Source: Balanoglossus misakiensis
Taxonomy: Eukaryota; Hemichordata
Length of the DNA: 64,000 nucleotides
Reading direction: 5' to 3'
Assembly: GCA_040954595.2 (NCBI GenBank)
Contig: CM082591.2
Coordinates: 9,920,001 to 9,984,000, forward strand
Made by a program: the position numbers and the translations under genes. The notes beneath the pieces were generated by a model. It had not been told where the DNA came from, made no database searches, and saw only the letters and a program-made list of their open reading frames with translations. Shown one piece after another: positions 46,801-59,051 of this stretch. Every line of letters begins with the position of its first letter. The stretch's first letter is position 1.

Positions 46801-49800
46801 TCAATGCTGACGCAAAGGTTGACCCCACCAAACACTCAAAATTAATGGGCACGACACTGGCCTCTAGCTCTGCCCTGGTTAATCAATGCTGACGCAAAGG
46901 TTGACCCCACCAAACACTCAAAATTAATGGGCACGACACTGGCCACTAGCTCTGGCCTTGTTAATCAATGCTGACGCAAAGGTTGACCCCACCAAACACT
47001 CAAAATTAATGGGCACGACACTGGCCACTAGCTCTGCATGGCCTGGTTAATCAATGCTGACGCAAAGGTTGACCCCACCAAACACTCAAAATTAATGGGC
47101 ACAACACTGGCCACTAGCTCTGCATGGCCTGGTTAATCAATGTTGACGCAAAGGTTGACCCCACCAAACACTCAAAATTGATGGGCACGACACTGGCCAC
47201 TAGCTCTGGCCTGGCTAATCAATGTTGACGCAAAGGTTGACCCCACCAAACACTCAAAATTGATGGGCACGACACTGGCCACTAGCTCTGCATGGCCTGG
47301 TTAATCAATGTTGATGCAAAGGTTGACCCCACCAAACACTCAAAATTGATGGGCACGACACTGGCCACTAGCTCTGCATGGCCTGGTTAATCAATGTTGA
47401 CGCAAAGGTTGACCCCACCAAACACTCAAAATTGATGGGCACGACACTGGCCACTAGCTCTGCATGGCCTGGTTAATCAATGTTGACGCAAAGGTTGACC
47501 CCACCAAACACTCAAAATTAATGGGCACGACACTGGCCACTAGCTCTGGCCTGGTTAATCAATGCTGACGCAAAGGTTGACCCCACCAAACACTCAAAAT
47601 TAATGGGCACGACACTGGCCACTAGCTCTGGCCTGGTTAATCAATGCTGACGCAAAGGTTGACCCCACCAAACACTCAAAATTAATGGGCACGACACTGG
47701 CCACTAGCTCTGGCCTGGTTAATCAATGCTGACGCAAAGGTTGACCCCACCAAACACTCAAAATTAATGGGCACGACACTGGCCACTAGCTCTGGCCTGG
47801 TAAATCAATGCTGACGCAAAGGTTGACCCCACCAAACACTCAAAATTAATGGGCACGACACTGGCCACTAGCTCTGCATGGCCTGGTTAATCAATGCTGA
47901 CGCAAAGGTTGACCCCACCAAACACTCAAAATTAATGGGCACGACACTGGCCACTAGCTCTGCATGGCCTGGTTAATCAATGTTGACGCAAAGGTTGACC
48001 CCACCAAACACTCAAAATTAATGGGCACGACACTGGCCACTAGTTCTGCATGGCCTGGTTAATCAATGTTGACGCAAAGGTTGACCCCACCAAACACTCA
48101 AAATTAATGGGCACGACACTGGCCACTAGCTCTGCATGGCCTGGTTAATCAATGTTGACGCAAAGGTTGACCCCACCAAATACTCAAAATTAATGGGCAC
48201 GACACTGGCCACTAGCTCTGCATGGCCTGGTTAATCAATGTTGACGCAAAGGTTGACCCCACCAAACACTCAAAATTAATGGGCACGACACTGGCCACTA
48301 GCTCTGCATGGCCTGGTTAATCAATGTTGACGCAAAGGTTGACCCCACCAAACACTCAAAATTGATGGGCACGACACTGGCCACTAGCTCTGGCCTAGGT
48401 AATCAATGTTGACGCAAAGGTTGACCCCACCAAACACTCAAAATTGATGGGCACGACACTGGCCACTAGCTCTGCATGGCCTGGCTAATCAAGGTTGACG
48501 CAAAGGTTGACCCTACCAAACAGTCAAAATTAATGGGCACGACACTGGCCACTAGCTCTGGCCCGGTTAAGCAATGCTGACGCAAAGGTTGACCCCACCA
48601 AACACTCAAAATTAATGGGCACGACACTGGCCACTAGCTCTGGCCTGGTTAATCAATGCTGACGCAAAGGTTGACCCCACCAAACACTCAAAATTAATGG
48701 GCACGACACTGGCCTCTAGCTCTGCCCTGGTTAATCAATGCTGACGCAAAGGTTGACCCCACCAAACACTCAAAATTAATGGGCACGACACTGGCCACTA
48801 GCTCTGGCCTTGTTAATCAATGCTGACGCAAAGGTTGACCCCACCAAACACTCAAAATTAATGGGCACGACACTGGCCACTAGCTCTGCATGGCCTGGTT
48901 AATCAATGCTGACGCAAAGGTTGACCCCACCAAACACTCAAAATTAATGGGCACAACACTGGCCACTAGCTCTGCATCGCCTGGTTAATCAATGTTGACG
49001 CAAAGGTTGACCCCACCAAACACTCAAAATTGATGGGCACGACACTGGCCACTAGCTCTGCATGGCCTGGTTAATCAATGTTGACGCAAAGGTTGACCCC
49101 ACCAAACACTCAAAATTGATGGGCACGACACTGGCCACTAGCTCTGGCCTAGCTAATCAATGTTGACGCAAAGGTTGACCCCACCAAACACTCAAAATTG
49201 ATGGGCACGACACTGGCCACTAGCTCTGCATGGCCTGGTTAATCAATGCTGACGCAAAGGTTGACCCCACCAAACACTCAAAATTAATGGGCACGACACT
49301 GGCCACTAGCTCTGGCCTGGTTAATCAATGCTGACGCAAAGGTTGACCCCACCAAACACTCAAAAGTAATGGGCACGACACTGGCCACTAGCTCTGGCCT
49401 GGTTAATCAATGCTGACGCAAAGGTTGACCCCACCAAACACTCAAAATTAATGGGCACGACACTGGCCACTAGCTCTGGCCTGGTAAATCAATGCTGACG
49501 CAAAGGTTGACCCCACCAAACACTCAAAATTAATGGGCACGACACTGGCCACTAGCTCTGCATGGCCTGGTAAATCAATGCTGACGCAAAGGTTGACCCC
49601 ACCAAACACTCAAAATTAATGGGCACGACACTGGCCACTAGCTCTGCATGGCCTGGTTAATCAATGTTGACGCAAAGGTTGACCCCACCAAACACTCAAA
49701 ATTGATGGGCACGACACTGGCCACTAGCTCTGCATGGCCTGGTTAATCAATGCTGACGCAAAGGTTGACCCCACCAAACACTCAAAATTAATGGGCACGA

Positions 49801-50964
49801 CACTGGCCACTAGCTCTGCATGGCCTGGTTAATCAATGTTGACGCAAAGGTTGACCCCACCAAATACTCAAAATTAATGGGCACGACACTGGCCACTAGC
49901 TCTGCATGGCCTGGTTAATCAATGTTGACGCAAAGGTTGACCCCACCAAACACTCAAAATTGATGGGCACGACACTGGCCACTAGCTCTGGCCTAGGTAA
50001 TCAATGTTGACGCAAAGGTTGACCCCACCAAACACTCAAAATTGATGGGCACGACACTGGCCACTAGCTCTGCATGGCCTGGCTAATCAAGGTTGACGCA
50101 AAGGTTGACCCTACCAAACAGTCAAAATTAATGGGCACGACACTGGCCACTAGCTCTGGCCTGGTTAAGCAATGCTGACGCAAAGGTTGACCCCACCAAA
50201 CACTCAAAATTAATGGGCACGACACTGGCCACTAGCTCTGGCCTGGTTAATCAATGCTGACGCAAAGGTTGACCCCACCAAACACTCAAAATTAATGGGC
50301 ACGACACTGGCCTCTAGCTCTGCCCTGGTTAATCAATGCTGACGCAAAGGTTGACCCCACCAAACACTCAAAATTAATGGGCACGACACTGGCCACTAGC
50401 TCTGGCCTTGTTAATCAATGCTGACGCAAAGGTTGACCCTACCAAACACTCAAAATTAATGGGCACGACACTGGCCACTAGCTCTGCATGGCCTGGTTAA
50501 TCAATGCTGACGCAAAGGTTGACCCCACCAAACACTCAAAATTAATGGGCACAACACTGGCCACTAGCTCTGCATGGCCTGGTTAATCAATGTTGACGCA
50601 AAGGTTGACCCCACCAAACACTCAAAATTGATGGGCACGACACTGGCCACTAGCTCTGGCCTGGCTAATCAATGTTGACGCAAAGGTTGACCCCACCAAA
50701 CACTCAAAATTGATGGGCACGACACTGGCCACTAGCTCTGCATGGCCTGGTTAATCAATGTTGATGCAAAGGTTGACCCCACCAAACACTCAAAATTGAT
50801 GGGCACGACACTGGCCACTAGCTCTGCATGGCCTGGTTAATCAATGTTGACGCAAAGGTTGACCCCACCAAACACTCAAAATTGATGGGCACGACACTGG
50901 CCACTAGCTCTGCATGGCCTGGTTAATCAATGTTGACGCAAAGGTTGACCCCACCAAACACTCT
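43873..50964. repeat. 82/86-bp satellite array with higher-order repeats
   Basis: About 84 head-to-tail monomers. The core reads GACGCAAAGGTTGACCCCAC, CAAACACTCAAAATTAATGG, GCACGACACTGGCCACTAGC. Monomers are 82 bp when they end CTCTGGCCTGG and 86 bp when they end CTCTGCATGGCCTGG. The first one or two monomers (43873-44030) are degenerate, as expected at an array edge, but the right edge is abrupt and abuts the 2.5-kb array. Rare variants recur at fixed long intervals (see findings). Coding is unlikely: the monomers are not multiples of 3, and only edge monomers give a 66-codon frame. Confidence 0.97.
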
Positions 50965-51513
50965 TTGGCTGTATTTCAATTTGTTCGTGGTAAATTAATT
51001 TTGTGGAGGTGACCGGCACTGAAGCTCTTAGCTAGGATGAGGTGGGATGGAAAAATGCCCCATTTTAGCTGTTTTAAAATATACGACTATTTATAGACAA
51101 AAGGAAAATAAAACAAGCGCAAAAACATACCAAACTAGTTTTATTAATTAAAAATAAAAATTGCTGAGTAAAGGTTTTCATGTGGGCATTCACTTTGAAC
51201 TTGCTAAATTACTTTAAAGAGACAAAGTCGCTCTCTCTTTGACCTTTTGCGATGATGGAATGCTTGCTTGAAGTCTCTCGTGCAATAAATGATGTCGATT
51301 CATACATGTATGGATGGTGTATAGGTGGTCGGAATTTACATGTCTTTGCCACGACCAAACCAACAACACGTAAAATCAAAGTTTGGGTCATGAAATCGAG
51401 TTTTGTTACAGTCTAGAATTTCATGCCACCCCTTATGGTCATATTATTCTTGGTAGGCAAAAGTGACAAGTAGTCAAGTTTCAACACAGGCAACATTTTT
51501 TACAAACAAACCA
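50965..51513. repeat. Partial 2.5-kb unit R0 at the array edge
   Basis: Only the last 549 bp of a unit. It has more private changes than its neighbours (CTAAATTACTTT, TTTGACCTTTTGC, AAAATAAAAATTGC), as is usual for array edges. Confidence 0.93.
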
Positions 51514-54026
51514 CACAGAAGACATCAAAAGGGAGAGAATTATAGAATGGTCAATGTGTGAAAAGTTAAGATACGTAAAGTGGCCGGGTTCAACATTAAC
51601 TCATCGACTTCATATCGTCTTCATGCCATGGTTTTTGCCTGCCCTGAAAGTTCCTGTCGTTGCAGAAGTGGTTTTGACAGAAAGAATTTAGTCTTCCGGG
51701 ATGTTTGTGATTATTTGAACACCAGACAATACAATGCAACCTTGACTTCCAAAATACTTACCGGCATTGCATTATCTTACCATGGTTAGGCCTACAGTGA
51801 ACAAATTTTCAACAATATTTTCTGAGTTACCGCTGATATTTGTTTTGTAGTATGGATATTAAATTATACATCCCGATACAAAACAGAATGTTATAGAATC
51901 CTTCCTGAGTGATATTGAAAAAATTACCGGAATGCTACCGCCTAATCTATGGTTAGGGTTATTGCTATTATTTTATATCAGTAATCGACTTTGTGTATAT
52001 CAATGTCATTTTCATAACGAAAATGAACTCGAGTCTAATGTAAACGTTACGAATTGATCGAAAGGCGCTCTGATGAATGTTAACACGAGTGCGCAGTGAC
52101 AAGACATGCATCGTGCATGACAGTGACAACAGTTCCTATAGAGCAGTTAAAAAATAAACCGGCCGTCCGTAAATTTATCAGCTATATTTTTTTTTATTTA
52201 GTCACGTTTTCCCTGTTGCATGCTATTAGTTCAGGGGCCAGTTTTAGCAGTGCTCTATTGAGTACTTTCGTATCGATGGATTGATCTCTCGTCCAATCAG
52301 AATGGCGGATGGTAGCATGATCCGACATATTGCGTATTACAATAGGGCTTCCTCATACAGGTCAGAACGGAGAGGTCATTCCTTTTATTTTAGGACGTCT
52401 CAGCTCCTTTGTCTTTTCTGTTATAGTGTTAAAGAAATCAAACGGTTTTGTTTTGGCCGGTAAACACCGATGGATTAACTCTTAAGTCCATCGTGCATCC
52501 AAACGCAGTCGAGTCGGTTTGGTCATTGTTTATGCGACAGTAAATGCCAAATGTGACAGAAGCATCATATTAAATGAGATAGAATACACAAACAAACAAA
52601 CATACGAATAAACAAACAGGCAAACAAACAAACAAACAACCATTAGGGACTGTTCAGAATTTACTTCCAAGTTGGGGATGGAGGATTTTTTATTTTCCTG
52701 GTGATTTTTTTCCATGGTCTCCCCTAGTAAATTGTGGAGGAAATATGTGGTCCCTCCTTAAATTTCCTGGGGATTTTCCATGGTCCCCCTATTGTGACTT
52801 TTATGTCTAGTCTCCCCTAATTTGTCTTGGAGAAAATGGGTGGTCTCCCCCTCTGAAAATTCTCCGCCCCCTGGAAGTAAATTCTGAACAGTCCCTTATT
52901 AAAGCCAACAGCTAGCACCATGGCTTCTCTGCCAGAGGAGCGATAACATCGACAAAATGCAGATACACAAGAAATGAGCACTTTATTCCACAAGTGAAGT
53001 AGTCTGTTCCCTGCCCCATTCCCACCGCTGGCTGCGCCCTTTAGCGTAGCGCCGATGGCAGTGGGAATGGGGCAGGGGACCAGACTACAAGTGAAGAACC
53101 CCAGTAACAGACGTAACGAACAAACAAACTACATGTACTAACAACAAAGCAAGAAAAGTGTCAAGCGTCGTCAAAGAAAACGAAAAAGTTCTAGCATGGT
53201 TGGTAAAAGTTATTGGTAGAAAACGAATAGGGCCTTCTACAAATGACGTCTCAGACCCGCAAACGCCACCAGAACACAAAACACATGCACAGAACAGTTT
53301 AAGCCGGTTGTTGTATGGAGCAGCAATAATCTGCGGTTGGGCCGTCGTAGATTTTCGCTGGTGGTGAAAATAAATAAAACACGATCGATGTTCGATTTAT
53401 TCCAGATCACATGCGTTTACGGCCAGGAGAGAGCATAAAAGTCTTCAAATAACCATGTGGTGGCGCACTTTTTCCGATTGGCTGTATTTCAATTTGTTCG
53501 TGGTAAATTAATTTTGTGGAGGTGACCGGCACTGAAGCTCTTAGCTAGGATGAGGTGGGATGGAAAAATGCCCCATTTTAGCTGTTTTAAAATATACGAC
53601 TATTTATAGACAAAAGGAAAATAAAACAAGCGCAAAAACATACCAAACCTAGTTTTATTAATTAAAAACAAAATTGCTGAGTAAAGGTTTTCATGTGGGC
53701 ATTCACTTTGAACTTGCTAAATTAATTAAAAGAGACAAAGTCGCTCTCTCTTTGTCCTTTTGCGATGATAGAATGCTTGCTTGAAGTCTCTCGTGCAATA
53801 AATGATGTCGATTCATACATGTATGGATGGTGTATAGGTGGTCGGAATTTACATGTCTTTGCCACGACCAAACCAACAACACGTAAAATCAAAGTTTGGG
53901 TCATTAAATCGAGTTTTGTTACAGTCTAGAATTTCATGCCACCCCTTATGGTCATATTATTCTTGGTAGGCAAAAGTGACAAGTAGTCACGTTATAACAC
54001 AGGCAACATTTTTTACAAACAAACCA
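51514..54026. repeat. 2.5-kb array unit R1
   Basis: MITE at 52646-52895 and hairpin element at 53000-53086. It shares GTTCCTGTCG and CACAGAAGAC with R2 and R3. Confidence 0.95.
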
Positions 54027-56539
54027 CACAGAAGACATCAAAAGGGAGAGAATTATAGAATGGTCAATGTGTGAAAAGTTAAGATACGTAAAGTGGCCGG
54101 GTTCAACATTAACTCATCGACTTCATATCGTCTTCATGCCATGGTTTTTGCCTGCCCTGAAAGTTCCTGTCGTTGCAGAAGTGGTTTTGACAGAAAGAAT
54201 TTAGTCTTCCGGGATGTTTGTGATTATTTGAACACCAGACAATACAATGCAACCTTGACTTCCAAAATACTTACCGGCATTGCATTATCTTACCATGGTT
54301 AGGCCTACAGTGAACACATTTTCAACAATATTTTCTGAGTTACCGCTGATATTTGTTTTGTAGTATGGATATTAAATTATACATCCCGATACAAAACAGA
54401 ATGTTATAGAATCCTTCCTGAGTGATATTGAAAAAATTACCGGAATGCTACCGCCTAATCTATGGTTAGGGTTATTGCTATTATTTTATATCAGTAATCG
54501 ACTTTGTGTATATCAATGTCATTTTCATAACGAAAATGAACTCGAGTCTAATGTAAACGTTACGAATTGATCGAAAGGCGCTCTGATGAATGTTAACACG
54601 AGTGCGCAGTGACAAGACATGCATCGTGCATGACAGTGACAACAGTTCCTATAGAGCAGTTAAAAAATAAACCGGCCGTCCGTAAATTTATCAGCTATAT
54701 TTTTTTTTATTTAGTCACGTTTTCCCTGTTGCATGCTATTAGTTCAGGGGCCAGTTTTAGCAGTGCTCTATTGAGTACTTTCGTATCGATGGATTGATCT
54801 CTCGTCCAATCAGAATGGCGGATGGTAGCATGATCCGACATATTGCGTATTACAATAGGGCTTCCTCATACAGGTCAGAACGGAGAGGTCATTCCTTTTA
54901 TTTTAGGACGTCTCAGCTCCTTTGTCTTTTCTGTTATAGTGTTAAAGAAATCAAACGGTTTTGTTTTGGCCGGTAAACACCGATGGATTAACTCTTAAGT
55001 CCATCGTGCATCCAAACGCAGTCGAGTCGGTTTGGTCATTGTTTATGCGACAGTAAATGCCAAATGTGACAGAAGCATCATATTAAATGAGATAGAATAC
55101 ACAAACAAACAAACATACGAATAAACAAACAGGCAAACAAACAAACAAACAACTATTAGGGACTGTTCAGAATTTACTTCCAAGTTGGGGATGGAGGATT
55201 TTTTATTTTCCTGGTGATTTTTTTCCATGGTCTCCCCTAGTAAATTGTGGAGGAAATATGTGGTCCCTCCTTAAATTTCCTGGGGATTTTCCATGGTCCC
55301 CCTATTGTGACTTTTATGTCTAGTCTCCCCTAATTTGTCTTGGAGAAAATGGGTGGTCTCCCCCTCTGAAAATTCTCCGCCCCCTGGAAGTAAATTCTGA
55401 ACAGTCCCTTATTAAAGCCAACAGCTAGCACCATGGCTTCTCTGCCAGAGGAGCGATAACATCGACAAAATGCAGATACACAAGAAATGAGCACTTTATT
55501 CCACAAGTGAAGTAGTCTGTTCCCTGCCCCATTCCCACTGCTGGCTGCGCCCTTTAGCGTAGCGCCGATGGCAGTGGGAATGGGGCAGGGGACCAGACTA
55601 CAAGTGAAGAACCCCAGTAACAGACGTAACGAACAAACAAACTACATGTACTAACAACAAAGCAAGAAAAGTGTCAAGCGTCGTCAAAGAAAACGAAAAA
55701 GTTCTAGCATGGTTGGTAAAAGTTATTGGTAGAAAACGAATAGGGCCTTCTACAAATGACGTCTCAGACCCGCAAACGCCACCAGAACACAAAACACATG
55801 CACAGAACAGTTTAAGCCGGTTGTTGTATGGAGCAGCAATAATCTGCGGTTGGGCCGTCGTAGATTTTCGCTGGTGGTGAAAATAAATAAAACACGATCG
55901 ATGTTCGATTTATTCCAGATCACATGCGTTTACGGCCAGGAGAGAGCATAAAAGTCTTCAAATAACCATGTGGTGGCGCACTTTTTCCGATTGGCTGTAT
56001 TTCAATTTGTTCGTGGTAAATTAATTTTGTGGAGGTGACCGGCACTGAAGCTCTTAGCTAGGATGAGGTGGGATGGAAAAATGCCCCATTTTAGCTGTTT
56101 TAAAATATACGACTATTTATAGACAAAAGGAAAATAAAACAAGCGCAAAAACATACCAAACCTAGTTTTATTAATTAAAAACAAAATTGCTGAGTAAAGG
56201 TTTTCATGTGGGCATTCACTTTGAACTTGCTAAATTAATTAAAAGAGACAAAGTCGCTCTCTCTTTGTCCTTTTGCGATGATAGAATGCTTGCTTGAAGT
56301 CTCTCGTGCAATAAATGATGTCGATTCATACATGTATGGATGGTGTATAGGTGGTCGGAATTTACATGTCTTTGCCACGACCAAACCAACAACACGTAAA
56401 ATCAAAGTTTGGGTCATTAAATCGAGTTTTGTTACAGTCTAGAATTTCATGCCACCCCTTATGGTCATATTATTCTTGGTAGGCAAAAGTGACAAGTAGT
56501 CAAGTTATAACACAGGCAACATTTTTTACAAACAAACCA
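54027..56539. repeat. 2.5-kb array unit R2
   Basis: MITE at 55159-55408 (CAACTATTAGGG just before it) and hairpin element at 55513-55599. It carries CACCATGGCTTC, shared with R1. Confidence 0.95.
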
Positions 56540-59051
56540 CACAGAAGACATCAAAAGGGAGAGAATTATAGAATGGTCAATGTGTGAAAAGTTAAGATAC
56601 GTAAAGTGGCCGGGTTCAACATTAACTCATCGACTTCATATCGTCTTCATGCCATGGTTTTTGCCTGCCCTGAAAGTTCCTGTCGTTGCAGAAGTGGTTT
56701 TGACAGAAAGAATTTAGTCTTCCGGGATGTTTGTGATTATTTGAACACCAGACAATACAATGCAACCTTGACTTCCAAAATACTTACCGGCATTGCATTA
56801 TCTTACCATGGTTAGGCCTACAGTGAACAAATTTTCAACAATATTTTCTGAGTTACCGCTGATATTTGTTTTGTAGTATGGATATTAAATTATACATCCC
56901 GATACAAAACAGAATGTTATAGAATCCTTCCTGAGTGATATTGAAAAAATTACCGGAATGCTACCGCCTAATCTATGGTTAGGGTTATTGCTATTATTTT
57001 ATATCAGTAATCGACTTTGTGTATATCAATGTCATTTTCATAACGAAAATGAACTCGAGTCTAATGTAAACGTTACGAATTGATCGAAAGGCGCTCTGAT
57101 GAATGTTAACACGAGTGCGCAGTGACAAGACATGCATCGTGCATGACAGTGACAACAGTTCCTATAGAGCAGTTAAAAAATAAACCGGCCGTCCGTAAAT
57201 TTATCAGCTATATTTTTTTTATTTAGTCACGTTTTCCCTGTTGCATGCTATTAGTTCAGGGGCCAGTTTTAGCAGTGCTCTATTGAGTACTTTCGAATCG
57301 ATGGATTGATCTCTCGTCCAATCAGAATGGCGGATGGTAGCATGATCCGACATATTGCGTATTACAATAGGGCTTCCTCATACAGGTCAGAACGGAGAGG
57401 TCATTCCTTTTATTTTAGGACGTCTCAGCTCCTTTGTCTTTTCTGTTATAGTGTTAAAGAAATCAAACGGTTTTGTTTTGGCCGGTAAACACCGATGGAT
57501 TAACTCTTAAGTCCATCGTGTATCCAAACGCAGTCGAGTCGGTTTGGTCATTGTTTATGCGACAGTAAATGCCAAATGTGACAGAAGCATCATATTAAAT
57601 GAGATAGAATACACAAACAAACAAACATACGAATAAACAAACAGGCAAACAAACAAACAAACAACCATTAGGGACTGTTCAGAATTTACTTCCAAGTTGG
57701 GGATGGAGGATTTTTTATTTTCCTGGTGATTTTTTTCCATGGTCTCCCCTAGTAAATTGTGGAGGAAATATGTGGTCCCTCCTTAAATTTCCTGGGGATT
57801 TTCCATGGTCCCCCTATTGTGACTTTTATGTCTAGTCTCCCCTAATTTGTCTTGGAGAAAATGGGTGGTCTCCCCCTCTGAAAATTCTCCGCCCCCTGGA
57901 AGTAAATTCTGAACAGTCCCTTATTAAAGCCAACAGCTAGCACCCTGGCTTCTCTGCCAGAGGAGCGATAACATCGACAAAATGCAGATACACAAGAAAT
58001 GAGCACTTTATTCCACAAGTGAAGTAGTCTGTTCCCTGCCCCATTCCCACCGCTGGCTGCGCCCTTTAGCGTAGCGCCGATGGCAGTGGGAATGGGGCAG
58101 GGGACCAGACTACAAGTGAAGAACCCCAGTAACAGACGTAACGAACAAACAAACTACATGTACTAACAACAAAGCAAGAAAAGTGTCAAGCGTCGTCAAA
58201 GAAAACGAAAAAGTTCTAGCATGGTTGGTAAAAGTTATTGGTAGAAAACGAATAGGGCCTTCTACAAATGACGTCTCAGACCCGCAAACGCCACCAGAAC
58301 ACAAAACACATGCACAGAACAGTTTAAGCCGGTTGTTGTATGGAGCAGCAATAATCTGCGGTTGGGCCGTCGTAGATTTTCGCTGGTGGTGAAAATAAAT
58401 AAAACACGATCGATGTTCGATTTATTCCAGATCACATGCGTTTACGGCCAGGAGAGAGCATAAAAGTCTTCAAATAACCATGTGGTGGCGCATATTTTCC
58501 GATTGGCTGTATTTCAATTTGTTCGTGGTAAATTAATTTTGTGGAGGTGACCGGCACTGAAGCTCTTAGCTAGGATGAGGTGGGATGGAAAAATGCCCCA
58601 TTTTAGCTGTTTTAAAATATACGACTATTTATAGACAAAAGGAAAATAAAACAAGCGCAAAAACATACCAAACCTAGTTTTATTAATTAAAAACAAAATT
58701 GCTGAGTAAAGGTTTTCATGTGGGCATTCACTTCGAACTTGCTTAATTAATTAAAAGAGACAAAGTCGTTCTCTCTTTGTCCTTTTGCGATGATAGAATG
58801 CTTGCTTGAAGTCTCTCGTGCAATAAATGATGTCGATTCATACATGTATGGATGGTGTATAGGTGGTCGGAATTTACATGTCTTTGCCACGACCAAACCA
58901 ACAACACGTAAAATCAAAGTTTGGGTCATTAAATCGAGTTTTGTTACAGTCTAGAATTTCATGCCACCCCTTATGGTCATATTATTCTTGGTAGGCAAAA
59001 GTGACAAGTAGTCAAGTTTCAACACAGGCAACATTTTTTACAAACAAACCA
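56540..59051. repeat. 2.5-kb array unit R3
   Basis: MITE at 57671-57920 and hairpin element at 58025-58111. Private changes include TTTCGAATCGATGG and GCGCATATTTTCC. Confidence 0.95.

Noticed and set aside
43873-50964. CRISPR-like direct repeats
   Set aside because: The whole 82/86-bp monomer is repeated, with no unique spacers, and the context is eukaryotic. It is a satellite.
43873-50964. CENP-B box in the satellite monomer
   Set aside because: The TTCG....A..CGGG pattern is absent from the monomer.
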